Assembly (NCBI RefSeq): GCF_001543895.1
Contig: NZ_JYIJ01000019.1
Location: 1,116,001 to 1,180,000, forward strand
Direction of reading: 5' to 3'
DNA length: 64,000 bases
DNA from: Carbonactinospora thermoautotrophica
GTDB lineage: Bacteria > Actinomycetota > Actinomycetes > Streptomycetales > Carbonactinosporaceae
In this document: one piece after another, positions 41,565 through 51,917 of the stretch
Numbering within the stretch: position 1 is the stretch's first letter
Layout of the letters: every line of letters starts with the position of its first letter
Made by a program: the position numbers and the translations under genes
Notes under the pieces: model-generated
Told to the model about the DNA's origin: nothing
Database searches by the model: none
Seen by the model: only the letters and a program-made list of their open reading frames with translations

Positions 41565-43031
41565 TCACTCCAGCGCCGCGAGCTGGTCGGCGAGCCACTT
41601 GCCCGGCGGGAGCGCCGTCGCGGCGGCGGCCAGCCGGCGGCAGCGGGCGATCCGCTCGGCGTCATCCATGGTGAGCGCCTGGTGCAGCGCCTCGGCGGTG
41701 CCGGTCACGTCGTAGGGGTTGACCACGATCGCGTCCTGGCCGAGGTCGAAGAACGCGCCGGCCTCCCGCGACAGCACCAGCGCGCAGCCCTTCTCGGACA
41801 GCACCGGCGCCTCTTTGGCGACCAGGTTCATGCCGTCGCGGATCGGGTTTACCAGCACCACGTCCGCCATCCGGTACGCCGCGAGCGAGCGGGGGAAGTC
41901 GTCGTTGACGTGCAGGATCAACGGCTGCCAGTCAGGAGTGGCGAACTCCTCGACGATCTCCGCCGCGGTTCGCCGCACCGCCGCGGTGTACTCGCGGTAC
42001 TCCGGCAGGTCGTGCCGGCTCGGGTAGGCGAACGCCAGGTGGACGACGCGGCCGTGCCACTCCGGGTGCTCGCGCAGCAGGTGCCGGTAGGCGAGCAGGC
42101 CGCGCACGATGTTCTTGGACAGCTCGGTGCGGTCCACGCGCACGATCAGCTTGCGGTCGCCGACCTGCTCGCGCAGCGCCGTCACGTGCGCCTCGACGTC
42201 GGTCTGGGCGGCGCGATCGCGCAGGAAGTCCCCGTCCGCGCCGAGCCCGTGCACGCCGACCCGTGTGGTGCGACCCGCGTGGGTGACGGTCAGCTCTTCG
42301 CGGTCCACCTTGGCGCCCAGCACCGTCTCGCAGCAGTCCAGGAACGCGCCCGCCCAGCGTCGCGTGTGGAACGCCGCGTAGTCCGCGCCGAGGACCCCTT
42401 CCAGCACCTCGCGTGCCACGTCGTCGGGCAGCAGCTGGAAGTACTCCGACGGCGCCCACGGCGTGTGGGTGAAGTAGCCGATGCGCAGGTCGGCTCGGCG
42501 GTCGCGGAGCAGCCGCGGGGTCAGCGTCAGGTGGTAGTCCTGCACCATCACCTTCGCGCCCTTGGCCGCGTCCGCGGCGAGGGCGTCGGCGAAGGCCGTG
42601 TTGTACGCCTCGTACGAGGCCCATTCCTTGCGGAACCGGGCGTCGAACACCGGCTGGTTCGCCGTGTCGTACAGCATGTGGTGGATGAACCACAGGGTCG
42701 AGTTCGCGATCGCGTTGTACGCCCGGTTGAACGTGGCCGGATCGATGTCGAGCATGCGCACCGCCTGGCCGCCGGTGTCGTGCCCAGCCTGGTCCAGGCG
42801 TCCGCCTGGGGCGTGCCGGGCCGCACGGCGGTCCGCGTCGGACAGTGCCGCGCAGATCCAGATGACGCCGGCGGACGGGTCGATCGCGGACAGGCTAGAG
42901 ACCAGACCGCCGCCGCCTCGCTTCAACGCGAACGTGCCGTCGTCCTTCAGCGTGAAGGAGACCGGCCCACGGTTCGAGGCGAGTAGGATCGCAGCCTTGT
43001 CGGTGGGCGGCATAGCCGCGAGCTTATCCAC
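41565..43031 (-). CDS. otsA: trehalose-6-phosphate synthase
   Basis: A 488-aa GT20 glycosyltransferase joining UDP- or GDP-glucose to glucose-6-P. Motifs: ILLASNRGPVSF, HHMLYDTANQPVF, VMVQDYHLTLTP (the V-x-D-Y-H-L site), GYFTHTPWAPSEYFQLLP, VRVDRTELSKNIVRGLLAY and ADVVLVNPIRDGMNLVAKE, all conserved. GTG 43031 follows AGGAGGACC; the ATG six codons later is an alternative. It works with otsB at 33927 in trehalose synthesis, useful for spores. Confidence 0.93.
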   Translation of the reverse strand: MDKLAAMPPTDKAAILLASNRGPVSFTLKDDGTFALKRGGGGLVSSLSAIDPSAGVIWICAALSDADRRAARHAPGGRLDQAGHDTGGQAVRMLDIDPATFNRAYNAIANSTLWFIHHMLYDTANQPVFDARFRKEWASYEAYNTAFADALAADAAKGAKVMVQDYHLTLTPRLLRDRRADLRIGYFTHTPWAPSEYFQLLPDDVAREVLEGVLGADYAAFHTRRWAGAFLDCCETVLGAKVDREELTVTHAGRTTRVGVHGLGADGDFLRDRAAQTDVEAHVTALREQVGDRKLIVRVDRTELSKNIVRGLLAYRHLLREHPEWHGRVVHLAFAYPSRHDLPEYREYTAAVRRTAAEIVEEFATPDWQPLILHVNDDFPRSLAAYRMADVVLVNPIRDGMNLVAKEAPVLSEKGCALVLSREAGAFFDLGQDAIVVNPYDVTGTAEALHQALTMDDAERIARCRRLAAAATALPPGKWLADQLAALE

Positions 43032-43794
43032 GGTCCTCCTGGATGAGGATTATTCATATCATTTGTATATGATCACTCACGTCGCTCCCGAAGCTCGATC
43101 ACACCGCTCCTGAAGTCATTCCCGCGCCGGTTCGAGACCACTCCTGCCTGCCCCGAAGTGGCTGGTTGTCGTCCTTCGCGGGCAACCGTTGATCTCCCCG
43201 GTCGCGGGTCGCGTTCCCGCTGGTGTTCCAGCCCGGCGCCCAGATCCGGGGCGTCCAGATCTTCGTTCCGTATCCGGAACAAGATGCCCTGGTCACTGCG
43301 ATCGTCTCGGGCGAGCGCCCGTTCCCGGAGCCGGGTGCCGATCGGTCAGGCGCGGAGTACATCGGCCGGTGCGCGTTCTGCCAGCCGGGGCGCAGATCGG
43401 GACGAGCGACCGCGCGGAAGAGCTGCGGGTTCATTGATTCACTTCGGTAAATCCTTCACCCGAACAGCGGATGTTCCGTAACCATCTAACGCGGGCATAG
43501 TCGGTATAGAACCCGATATACGACATAGTACGTTAAGGCCGAAAATCTTGTGAATAGTGCAATTCACACGGTTGTCTGACTAATAGCGTGAACCGGGAGC
43601 TCAGCAAGGCCGTCCCGGTCATCGCACGGCTGCGGTGACCGTCGGCTTGCGCACAGGCTCCGCGCATCGGTGAAGAAGCAGCTGGGCGCGGCCGAAGTCG
43701 CTGGAAACCGCCGTTCCGTGCTGCGCACGGGCGGGGAATGCGCCTGCGGCGATCTCTCCGCCGAGCGGGCACGGAGCAGTCCCAGGGAGATCAC
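43032..43794. other. 763-bp gene-poor region between otsA and the polyketide locus
   Basis: It holds the otsA promoter region, unusually AT-rich near 43050-43072 (TTCATATCATTTGTATATGA, an imperfect dyad), and the upstream region of the plus-strand polyketide operon, AT-rich near 43490-43530 (ATAGTCGGTATAGAACC, then CGATATACGACATAG). Open frames of 70-80 codons at 43189-43450 have no recognisable family or ribosome site. No RNA structure stands out. Confidence 0.5.
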
Positions 43795-44139
43795 ATGAAG
43801 ACGTCCCGAGACGTGCCGGCAAGCCCTCCGCGGTCCACCGCCAAGTTACGGGTGGTCCACCTGGTAAGGCTGCACGAGGGCGCCGAGGCGCGCTTCCTCG
43901 AAGCCTATGAGCAGGTCGGCCGCCAGATCACCACGGTCCAGGGACATCTGAGCGGCCAGCTCTGCCAGTCCACCGAGGATCCGCTCCAGTGGATCATCAC
44001 CAGCGAGTGGCAGGCACCGGAGCACTACTTCGCATGGCTCGAGGGTGACGGCCATCGCGAGCTGGTCGCGCCCATGCACGCCTGCGTGCAGGAGTCACGT
44101 TCCTTCAGGTTCACCGTCCGGCGCGAGACCGCGTCGTGA
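43795..44139 (+). CDS. SchA/CurD-like protein, first gene of a whiE-type locus
   Basis: A 114-aa ABM-fold protein; ATG 43795 follows GGGAGATC. Text [20 protein letters not shown] and [20 protein letters not shown] and [20 protein letters not shown] fits the SchA/CurD-domain proteins (WhiE ORF I homologues) that precede the ketosynthases in spore-pigment clusters. Probable role: oxygenation or tailoring of the aromatic polyketide; unproven. It is followed by a cupin gene, as in whiE. Confidence 0.82.
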   Translation: MKTSRDVPASPPRSTAKLRVVHLVRLHEGAEARFLEAYEQVGRQITTVQGHLSGQLCQSTEDPLQWIITSEWQAPEHYFAWLEGDGHRELVAPMHACVQESRSFRFTVRRETAS

Positions 44140-44162
44140 CGAGGCATTCACGGGAGACCACG

Positions 44163-44552
44163 GTGACCGCTCAGACCGTCCACGTCGTCGACATCGACGA
44201 GGTCGAACCCAACCGCAGGCGCGGCGGGGACCTGCGAGTGCTGCTCAGCCCCAAGACCGTCGGGGCGACCAGCGGTTTCCTCGGCGTCGCCATCATCGGG
44301 CCCGGCGACCGCGTCAACGAGCACTACCACCCGTACTCCGACGAGTTCGTCTACGTGATCCACGGGGAGCTGGTCGTGGACCTGGACGGGGTGCCGCACG
44401 AGATCCGCGGCGGGCAGGGACTGATGGTGCCGCGCAACATGCGCCACCGGTTCCGCAACGTCGGTCAGGACGAGGCGCGCATGGTCTTCCACCTGTGCCC
44501 GCTGGCTCCCCGCCCCGAGCTAGGCCACGTGGACACCGAGGAGAACCCGTGA
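44163..44552 (+). CDS. cupin-domain polyketide tailoring protein (WhiE-II/CurC-like)
   Basis: A 129-aa single cupin. The metal motif is [21 protein letters not shown] (two His, Glu) with the second motif [17 protein letters not shown] 44163 follows GGGAG; a GTG at 44136 overlapping the previous stop is the alternative. Homologues sit second in spore-pigment clusters. Its stop overlaps the KS-alpha start (GTGA), so the operon is tightly coupled. Confidence 0.85.
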   Translation: MTAQTVHVVDIDEVEPNRRRGGDLRVLLSPKTVGATSGFLGVAIIGPGDRVNEHYHPYSDEFVYVIHGELVVDLDGVPHEIRGGQGLMVPRNMRHRFRNVGQDEARMVFHLCPLAPRPELGHVDTEENP

Positions 44553-45817
44553 CCAGGCGGGTGGCGGTCACCGGCATCGGCGTCGTCGCCCCCGGCGGGG
44601 TGGGGGTTCCAGCGTTCTGGGACCTGCTCACCGCCGGGCGCACGGCCACGCGCCGGATCACGTTCTTCGACCCCAGCCCGTTCCGCTCCCGCATCGCCGC
44701 CGAGTGCGACTTCGACCCCTACCAGCACGGGCTGGACGCCGCACAGGTCGAGCGCATGGACCGGTACGTGCAGTTCGCGCTGGTGGCCGCCACCGAAGCC
44801 GTCCAGGACGCGCAGCTCGACCTCGGGGCGGAGAACCCGTGGCGGGTGGGGGTGTCCATGGGTACCGCCGTCGGGGCGACCACGCAGCTGGAGAACGAGT
44901 ACGTCGAGGTGAGCTCCGCCGGTGCGGTGTGGGAGGTCGACCACCGGCGCGCTTCCCCCTTCCTGTACCGGGCCCTGTCGCCGAGCACGCTGGCGAGCGA
45001 GGTCGCCGCGCTGGTCGGTGCGCGCGGTCCGGTCCAGACCGTCTCGACCGGCTGCACCTCGGGGCTGGACGCGGTCGGGTACGCGTTCCAGCTCATCGAG
45101 GACGGCAAGGCCGATGTGTACGTGGCGGGCGCGTCCGATTCCCCCATCTCCCCGATCACCGTGGCCTGCTTCGACGCCATCAAGGCGACCTCCGCCCGCA
45201 ATGACGACCCGGCGCACGCGTCCCGCCCCTTCGACGCGAGCCGCGACGGTTTCGTCCTGGGGGAGGGCGCGGCGGTCCTGGTGCTGGAGGAACTCGACCA
45301 CGCTCGCCGGCGCGGCGCCCGCGTCTACTGCGAGATCGGCGGCTTCGCCACGTTCGGCAACGCCTACCACATGACCGGGCTGACCCGCGAGGGCGTGGAG
45401 ATGGCCGAGGCGATCACCCAGGCGCTCGCCCAGGCCCGGCTGGCGCCGCAGGAGATCGACTACGTCAACGCGCACGGCTCCGGCACGAAACAGAACGACC
45501 GGCACGAGACGGCGGCCTTCAAACGGGCGCTCGGTGAGCACGCGTACGCCGTCCCAGTCAGCTCCATCAAGTCGATGATCGGTCACTCTTTGGGCGCCAT
45601 CGGCGCGATCGAGCTGGCGGCCTGCGTCCTCGCGCTCGACCGCGGTGTCGTGCCGCCCACGGCCAATCTCGAGACCCCGGACCCGGAGTGCGACCTGGAC
45701 TACGTCCCTCGCACCGCTCGGGAGCAGCGGCTGGACGCCGTGCTGTCGGTGGGCAGCGGGTTCGGCGGCTTTCAGTCCGCGGTCGTGCTGGACCGGAGGG
45801 AAAGGAGGGCCCGATGA
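44549..45817 (+). CDS. type II PKS ketosynthase alpha subunit
   Basis: A 422-aa KS-alpha that extends the polyketide chain on the acyl carrier protein. The nucleophile Cys is in [16 protein letters not shown]; His residues are in [19 protein letters not shown] and [17 protein letters not shown]-terminus [15 protein letters not shown] is typical. It forms a heterodimer with the KS-beta encoded next, with an ATGA overlap. Pigment-type clade is suggested by neighbours, not by a tree. Confidence 0.95.
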   Translation: MTRRVAVTGIGVVAPGGVGVPAFWDLLTAGRTATRRITFFDPSPFRSRIAAECDFDPYQHGLDAAQVERMDRYVQFALVAATEAVQDAQLDLGAENPWRVGVSMGTAVGATTQLENEYVEVSSAGAVWEVDHRRASPFLYRALSPSTLASEVAALVGARGPVQTVSTGCTSGLDAVGYAFQLIEDGKADVYVAGASDSPISPITVACFDAIKATSARNDDPAHASRPFDASRDGFVLGEGAAVLVLEELDHARRRGARVYCEIGGFATFGNAYHMTGLTREGVEMAEAITQALAQARLAPQEIDYVNAHGSGTKQNDRHETAAFKRALGEHAYAVPVSSIKSMIGHSLGAIGAIELAACVLALDRGVVPPTANLETPDPECDLDYVPRTAREQRLDAVLSVGSGFGGFQSAVVLDRRERRAR

Positions 45818-47034
45818 GCAGACGCGCCGTCATCACCGGCATAGGCGTCGTCGCGCCCAACGGGATCGGTGCCGACGTCTTCTGGAAGGCCACGCGGGAG
45901 GGGATCAGCGTCCTCGACCGCATCTCCCGCTACGACTGCGGTCCCTACCCGCTCAAGGTCGCGGGCGAGGTCCGTGCCTTCGACCCCGCGACCCTGATCG
46001 AGCGGCGCTACCTCGTCCAGACCGACGCGTTCACCCACTTCGCCCTCGCCGCGGCAGATCTCGCGCTCGCGGACGCCGCGCTGGATCTCCCGGCTGACTC
46101 GCCCTTCTCCGTCGGCGTGGCCACCGCGAGCTTCTCCGGAGGCAACGAGTTCGGGCAGCGGGAGATCGAGCAGCTGTGGCGCCAGGGCCCCAAGTACGTC
46201 GGCCCCTACCAGTCCATCGCCTGGTTCTACGCGGCGAGCACCGGACAGATCTCGATCCGCAAGGGGTTGAAGGGGCCGTGCAGCGTCCTGGTGACCGACG
46301 AGGCCGGCGGCCTGGACGCGATCGCCCACGCGGGGCGGGCGATCCGGCGGGGGACCGCCGCCCTTGTCGTCGGCGCCACCGAGGCGCCGGTCACCCCGTA
46401 CGCCATGACCTGCCAGTACGGGCACGGCCTGTTCAGCGACGCCGACGACCCGGCGGCCGCATACCTGCCGTTCACCGCCGCGGCCCGCGGCTTCGTGCCC
46501 GCCGAGGGCGGGGCGCTGTTCGTGCTGGAGGAGGAGGAGCGGGCGCTGCGCCGCGGCGCGCGGGTCCGGGCGGTCGTGGCGGGGCACGCTGCCACCTTCA
46601 CCGCCACCGGCGGGTTCGCCGCCTCCCGGGAGGGGCTGGCCGCCGCCATCCGCGGCGCGCTCGACGAGGCGGGGTGCGCGCCGGAGGAGGTGGACGTGGT
46701 GTTCGCCGACGCGCTGGCGGTGCCGGACGCCGACCGGGCGGAGGTGCTCGCCCTGCACGACGTCCTGGGAAGCCGGGCCGCGGAAGTCCCGGTCACGGCG
46801 CCGAAGGCAGGCGTCGGCCGGGCGTACGCGGGCGCCGGGGCGCTCGACGTGGCCGCCGCGGCCCTCTGCCTGGAGCACAGCCTGGTGCCGCCCACCCCGA
46901 ACGTGTCCGAGCCCGGCTACGACATCGATCTCGTGACGGGCCGGGCGCGCGCCGTCGAGGCGCGCACCGCCCTCGTTCTCGCCCGCGGCCTCGCGGGGTT
47001 CAACTCGGCGCTGGTGCTCCGGCGCCGCTCGTGA
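45814..47034 (+). CDS. type II PKS chain-length factor (KS-beta)
   Basis: A 406-aa KS-like protein lacking the catalytic Cys. At the aligned position it reads [11 protein letters not shown], so Glu replaces the Gln usual in this family. The subunit sets chain length in the KS heterodimer. ATG 45814 overlaps the KS-alpha stop behind AAGGAGG. The rest of the fold is intact ([36 protein letters not shown]). The Glu could belong to a pigment clade variant; I could not verify its frequency. Confidence 0.92.
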   Translation: MSRRAVITGIGVVAPNGIGADVFWKATREGISVLDRISRYDCGPYPLKVAGEVRAFDPATLIERRYLVQTDAFTHFALAAADLALADAALDLPADSPFSVGVATASFSGGNEFGQREIEQLWRQGPKYVGPYQSIAWFYAASTGQISIRKGLKGPCSVLVTDEAGGLDAIAHAGRAIRRGTAALVVGATEAPVTPYAMTCQYGHGLFSDADDPAAAYLPFTAAARGFVPAEGGALFVLEEEERALRRGARVRAVVAGHAATFTATGGFAASREGLAAAIRGALDEAGCAPEEVDVVFADALAVPDADRAEVLALHDVLGSRAAEVPVTAPKAGVGRAYAGAGALDVAAAALCLEHSLVPPTPNVSEPGYDIDLVTGRARAVEARTALVLARGLAGFNSALVLRRRS

Positions 47035-47070
47035 CCGTGGTCCGGTCACCGCATCGGAAGGGAGTTCGCC

Positions 47071-47331
47071 ATGTCCAACGGCCCGCTGACCTTCGAGGAG
47101 CTGGCCTCGGTCATCAACAGCTGTGCTGGGGTCCCCGTCAGCGGTGAGGAGTTGGCCGGCGATCCGTTGAGGTCGTTCGCCGACCTCAACGTCGACTCGC
47201 TCGGGCTGCTCGGCATCGTCGCGGAGCTGGAGCGCCGCTACGGCATCCCGCTCGGCACGGAGGCCGAGCAGTGCGCCTCGCCCCATGAGCTTCTGAACTT
47301 CGTCAACGCCCAGATCACTTCAGGAGTCTGA
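47071..47331 (+). CDS. type II PKS acyl carrier protein
   Basis: An 86-aa carrier protein. The phosphopantetheine Ser is in FADLNVDSLGLLGIVAELE (D-S-L motif). ATG 47071 follows GGAAGGGAG. It receives malonyl groups and carries the growing chain for the KS pair. No dedicated phosphopantetheinyl transferase or malonyl-ACP transferase is in the locus, so those are borrowed from primary metabolism. Confidence 0.95.
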   Translation: MSNGPLTFEELASVINSCAGVPVSGEELAGDPLRSFADLNVDSLGLLGIVAELERRYGIPLGTEAEQCASPHELLNFVNAQITSGV

Positions 47332-47808
<477 letters not shown>

Positions 47809-47840
47809 ACCGACCCGGCCGGCGCGTTGAGGAGGCCCCC

Positions 47841-48173
47841 ATGCACCGTACCTTGATCGTCGCCCGGATGCGGCCGGGCTCGGCGGAACCGATCGCCGAC
47901 ATCTTCGCCAAGTCCGACGCGGGCGAGCTGCCGCGGCTGATCGGCGTACGCGGCCGCAGCCTGTTCCAGTTCGGTGAGCTGTACCTGCATCTCATCGAGG
48001 CGGATCGCCCCGTGGGACCGGCGGTGGCCGAACTGCGCGACCATCCCGAGTTCCGCGGCATCAGCGAGCGGTTGTCCCGGTACGTCTCCGCGTACGACCC
48101 GCAGACCTGGCGCGAGCCACGGGACGCGATGGCACGCGAGTTCTACCGCTGGGACCGGGGCGGCTCGGGCTGA
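47841..48173 (+). CDS. TcmI-family polyketide cyclase
   Basis: A 110-aa cyclase; ATG 47841 behind GAGGAGG. Text HRTLIVARMRPGSAEPIADI, FAKSDAGELPRLIGVRGRSL, FGELYLHLIE and the C-terminal YDPQTWREPRDAMAREFYRW is the TcmI/WhiE-VII pattern (ferredoxin-like fold). It closes later rings of the aromatic polyketide. It is the last biosynthetic gene before the carboxylase genes. Confidence 0.92.
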   Translation: MHRTLIVARMRPGSAEPIADIFAKSDAGELPRLIGVRGRSLFQFGELYLHLIEADRPVGPAVAELRDHPEFRGISERLSRYVSAYDPQTWREPRDAMAREFYRWDRGGSG

Positions 48174-48243
48174 CCTCCCGCCCGAGCCCCCCGCCCCACG
48201 TCCAGCCGGATGACCCCGGTCCCCGAGCCGCCAGGTGGTAGCC

Positions 48244-49974
48244 ATGGCCGAGATCCTTGACCGACCCCGTGATCCATCGCTGCCCGTCACGTCGTCGGAG
48301 TGGGTGCTGTGCTGCCGCTGCCGCGCGCTCACCTACGGCAAACGGTTCGTCCGCGACCTGTGCGTGTGCCCCGAATGTGGATGGCACGCGCGCCTCACCG
48401 CGCAGCAACGCCTGGAGCAGCTCCTCGACCCGCGCTCGGCGGAGCAGCTCGCCCCGGCTTTCGACGTCGACACGGCGCCGCCGGTGTACGACCCCCTGGG
48501 GTTCGTCGACACCCGCCCCTACCCGGAGCGGCTACGTGAGGCACGCGCCGTCACCGGGCTCGATGAGGCGGTGGTCTGCGCCCGGGGAACCATCGGTGGC
48601 CATCCGGTCATCGCCGCCGTGATGGACTTCCGGTTCCTCGGCGGCAGCCTCGGCTGCGGCGTCGGGGAGCTCATCACGCAGGCCGCCGAGACGGCCCTGC
48701 GCGAGGAGGCGCTCCTGCTGCTGGTGACCGCGTCCGGCGGCGCGCGGATGCAGGAGGGAGCGCTGTCGCTGATGCAGATGGCGAAGACCAGCCAGGCGCT
48801 CGCCCAGCTCGACGAGGCGGGCGTCCTGGTGGTGTCCCTCATCACCGATCCCACGTACGGAGGGGTGGCCGCCTCCTTCGCCACCCTCGCCGACGTGATC
48901 CTCGCCGAGCCCGGCGCCCGGCTGGGCTTCGCCGGCCCCCGGGTGATCGAGCAGACCGTGCGGCAGAAGCTGCCGGATGGGTTCCAGACCGCCGAGTTCC
49001 TGTTCCAGCGCGGCTTCCTCGACGACGTCCAGCCGCGCGCGGCGCTGCGGACCACGCTTGCGCGCCTGCTCGCCGTGGCGCGGCCCCGCCTCTCCCAGGC
49101 GGTCCCCCGTCCCGCCGCGGACCCCGTCATCCGCCGGCCGCACGACCTGCCGCCCCGGGAACCCTGGGAGGTCGTCCAGCTGGCCCGGCACCTCGACCGG
49201 CCCACGACCCTCGACTACATCGACTACCTGGTGGACGGCTTCCACGAGCTGCACGGCGACCGCGTCTCCGGTGACTGCTCCGCCCTCGTCGGCGGTCCGG
49301 GCTGGCTCCACGGCGTGCCGGTGATGGTGATCGGCCACCAGAAGGGACACACCCTGCAGGACCGGGCCAGCCGCAACTTCGGCATGGCGAATCCCGAGGG
49401 CTACCGCAAGGCGGCCCGGCTCATGCGCCTGGCCGCCAAGCTCAGGCTGCCCGTGATCACCCTGATCGACACCCCGGGCGCGTACCCGGGCATCGCGGCC
49501 GAGGAGCACGGGCAGGCGATCGCCATCGCCGAGAACCTGCGCCTGATGTCCCAACTCCCGGTCCCGATCATCGCCGTGATCACCGGTGAGGGCGGCAGCG
49601 GGGGCGCGCTCGCCCTCGGCGTCGCCGACCGCGTGCTGATCAGCGCGAACGCCATGTACTCGGTGATCAGCCCGGAAGGTTGCGCCGCCATCCTGTGGCG
49701 ATGTCCGGAGGCGGCTCCGCAGGCGGCCGCGGCGCTGCGGCTGGACGCTCGGGAGCTGCTGCGCCTCGGCGTCGTCGACGGTGTGGTGCCGGAGCCAGAC
49801 GGGGGCGCCCACCACGACCCGGCGCTCGCGGCCGCCATGCTCGGGGACGCCCTTGCCGCCACCCTGCACGAGCTGCTCCCGATCGACGGGGCACACCTGG
49901 TCCGGGAGCGCAGGCGCCGGTTCCGGAGCTTCGGCGCCGACCTTCGCCTAGGCCTTGAGGAGGTGAGGCCGTGA
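48244..49974 (+). CDS. fused acetyl-CoA carboxylase carboxyltransferase (AccD-AccA)
   Basis: A 576-aa fusion. The first half is the beta subunit with a four-Cys zinc ribbon ([10 protein letters not shown] ... CVCPECGW) and [18 protein letters not shown]. The second half is the alpha subunit, with [53 protein letters not shown] and [17 protein letters not shown]. It transfers carboxyl from carboxybiotin to acetyl-CoA, making malonyl-CoA. ATG 48244 follows AGGTGG. Such fusions in type II PKS clusters supply extender units. Confidence 0.92.
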   Translation: MAEILDRPRDPSLPVTSSEWVLCCRCRALTYGKRFVRDLCVCPECGWHARLTAQQRLEQLLDPRSAEQLAPAFDVDTAPPVYDPLGFVDTRPYPERLREARAVTGLDEAVVCARGTIGGHPVIAAVMDFRFLGGSLGCGVGELITQAAETALREEALLLLVTASGGARMQEGALSLMQMAKTSQALAQLDEAGVLVVSLITDPTYGGVAASFATLADVILAEPGARLGFAGPRVIEQTVRQKLPDGFQTAEFLFQRGFLDDVQPRAALRTTLARLLAVARPRLSQAVPRPAADPVIRRPHDLPPREPWEVVQLARHLDRPTTLDYIDYLVDGFHELHGDRVSGDCSALVGGPGWLHGVPVMVIGHQKGHTLQDRASRNFGMANPEGYRKAARLMRLAAKLRLPVITLIDTPGAYPGIAAEEHGQAIAIAENLRLMSQLPVPIIAVITGEGGSGGALALGVADRVLISANAMYSVISPEGCAAILWRCPEAAPQAAAALRLDARELLRLGVVDGVVPEPDGGAHHDPALAAAMLGDALAATLHELLPIDGAHLVRERRRRFRSFGADLRLGLEEVRP

Positions 49975-50444
49975 ACGAGACCCCCGCGTCCCCGTCGTCG
50001 GTCCTCGACGCCGTCTGCCACAACGTCGTACGGCTGGTGAGCGCGTCACAGCAGCCCCTGCGGCGGCTCCGGGTGCAGTCCGGCGACGCGATCGTCGAGG
50101 TGGAGTGGCCGGAGTCGCAGGGCCGTGCCGCCGAGCCGGATCCCGGTTCCGCCGACGGGCCGCCGCCCGGGGTGGACGGCCAGCCGGCGTCGGAGCTGCA
50201 CTACATCCGCGCCCCCATGGTCGGCACCTTCTACCACGCTCCGGAACCGGGGGCCAGGCCGTTCGTCAACGTCGGCGACGTGGTCGAGCCCGGCCAGCCC
50301 GTGGGGATCGTCGAGGTCATGAAGCTCATGAACACCATCGAGGCCGACGCGGCCGGACGCGTCGTCGAAATCCTGGTCCCAAACGCCGAACCCGTGGAGT
50401 TCGAACAGCGCCTTATCGCGCTCGCCCCGGTGACCACGAGCTGA
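49971..50444 (+). CDS. accB: biotin carboxyl carrier protein of acetyl-CoA carboxylase
   Basis: A 157-aa BCCP. The biotinylated Lys lies in [18 protein letters not shown]; the thumb region precedes it ([20 protein letters not shown]). The N-terminal 75 residues are a flexible linker with a Pro/Gly-rich part. It starts at GTG 49971 inside the AccDA stop. Its place in the carboxylase set within the PKS operon suggests a dedicated malonyl-CoA supply. Confidence 0.95.
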   Translation: MNETPASPSSVLDAVCHNVVRLVSASQQPLRRLRVQSGDAIVEVEWPESQGRAAEPDPGSADGPPPGVDGQPASELHYIRAPMVGTFYHAPEPGARPFVNVGDVVEPGQPVGIVEVMKLMNTIEADAAGRVVEILVPNAEPVEFEQRLIALAPVTTS

Positions 50445-50494
50445 GCAGCGGGATGAGCCATGACTGGCGCGGGTCTGAGCTGTGAGGTGGTCCC

Positions 50495-51856
50495 ATGTTC
50501 AACACCGTGCTCATCGCCAACCGCGGTGAGATCGCGTTGCGCGTCGCCCGCACGTGCCGGGAACTCGGAGTCCGCACCGTAGTCGTCCACTCCACGGCGG
50601 ACCGGGAATCCGCTGCCGTGCGCTTCGCGGACGAGGCGGTGCAGATCGGTCCTCCGGCCGCCAGCCGGAGCTATCTCAACGTACCCGCCATCATCGAAGC
50701 CGCCGTGCGGACCGGCGCCGAGGCCATCCATCCGGGGTACGGCTTCCTCGCCGAAGACCCGGACTTCGCCGAGATCTGTGAGAAGCACGGGATCACCTTC
50801 GTCGGCCCGCCGCCGGAGGTCATGGCGAACCTCGGCGACAAAGCCGTCGCGCGGGCCCTCATGGCGAAGGCAGGGCTTCCCGTCCTGCCCGGGAGCCATG
50901 GGACGCTGTCCAGTTGCGCGGAGGCCAGGGAGGTCGCGAAGGAGATCGGCTATCCCGTCATCATCAAGGCGGCCGCGGGCGGCGGCGGCCGGGGGATGGC
51001 CGTGGTGTGGGAGCCGCAGGACTTCCGTCGCCTGTACAACCAGACCTGCGCCCACGCCCGGGCCGTGTTCGGCGACGACCGGGTGTACGTGGAGCGGTTC
51101 GTGGAGGCGGCCCGGCACGTCGAGGTCCAGGTGTTGTGCGACCGCCACGGAGCAGCCGTCCACCTGGGCGAGCGGGACTGCTCGGTGCAGCGGCGCCATC
51201 AGAAGCTTCTGGAGGAGACGCCCGCCCCTGGCCTGCCGCCCGAGCTGACCGCCCAGATCTGCGACGCCGCCGTGCGCGGGGCGCTGGCTGTCGGCTTCGT
51301 CGGGGCGGGGACGTTCGAGTTCCTCGTCGACGAGCACAACAACTTCTACTTCATCGAGGTCAACTGCCGGATCCAGGTCGAGCACCCGGTCACGGAAATG
51401 GTCACCGGCATCGACCTGGTCCGGGAACAGCTCCGGATCGCCGCGAACGCCCCGCTCGGGTACGGGCAGGAGCAGGTCGTGACGCGCGGGGCGGCCGTCG
51501 AGTGCCGGGTCAACGCCGAGGACCCGGAGCGTGACTTCGCGCCCACCCCCGGAGTCCTCAGCCGGTTCTGGCCGCCCGGCGGTCCGTTCACCCGGGTCGA
51601 CACCCAGGCGTACCCCGGATGGCGGATCCCGCCGCAGTACGACTCCCTGCTGGCGAAGGTCGTCGTGTGGGCACCCGACCGGGATCAGGCCCTTGACCGG
51701 ATGGACCGGGCCCTCGGCGAGTTCGAGATCGCCGGGGTGTACACCACGCTCGGCTTCCTGCGGGACGTGCTCGCGCAGCCCCTGTTCCGCGACGCCAAGC
51801 ACACCACGTCCCTCGCCGAGCAGATGCTTTCCGAACGTTTCCCGGACACCCGCTGA
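50495..51856 (+). CDS. accC: biotin carboxylase subunit of acetyl-CoA carboxylase
   Basis: A 453-aa ATP-grasp enzyme that carboxylates biotin on AccB. Motifs: VLIANRGEIALRVARTCREL, IHPGYGFLAEDPDFAEICE, IKAAAGGGGRGMAVV (Gly-rich ATP loop), RDCSVQRRHQKLLEE-type text, and NCRIQVEHPVTEMVTGIDLV, where the family usually has N-x-R-L/I-Q-V-E-H. ATG 50495 follows GTGAGGTGG. Together with AccDA and AccB it completes a bacterial-type multisubunit carboxylase. Confidence 0.95.
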   Translation: MFNTVLIANRGEIALRVARTCRELGVRTVVVHSTADRESAAVRFADEAVQIGPPAASRSYLNVPAIIEAAVRTGAEAIHPGYGFLAEDPDFAEICEKHGITFVGPPPEVMANLGDKAVARALMAKAGLPVLPGSHGTLSSCAEAREVAKEIGYPVIIKAAAGGGGRGMAVVWEPQDFRRLYNQTCAHARAVFGDDRVYVERFVEAARHVEVQVLCDRHGAAVHLGERDCSVQRRHQKLLEETPAPGLPPELTAQICDAAVRGALAVGFVGAGTFEFLVDEHNNFYFIEVNCRIQVEHPVTEMVTGIDLVREQLRIAANAPLGYGQEQVVTRGAAVECRVNAEDPERDFAPTPGVLSRFWPPGGPFTRVDTQAYPGWRIPPQYDSLLAKVVVWAPDRDQALDRMDRALGEFEIAGVYTTLGFLRDVLAQPLFRDAKHTTSLAEQMLSERFPDTR

Positions 51857-51917
51857 ACCCTCGCAGGCCGTCCAGCCGTGGGCGGCCTGCCGCGTCACTG
51901 GACAAGGAGGCAACGCA

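Noticed and set aside
43189-43450. Small genes of 75-82 codons between otsA and the polyketide locus.
   Set aside because: Overlapping frames with no ribosome site or family; composition fits noncoding GC-rich DNA.
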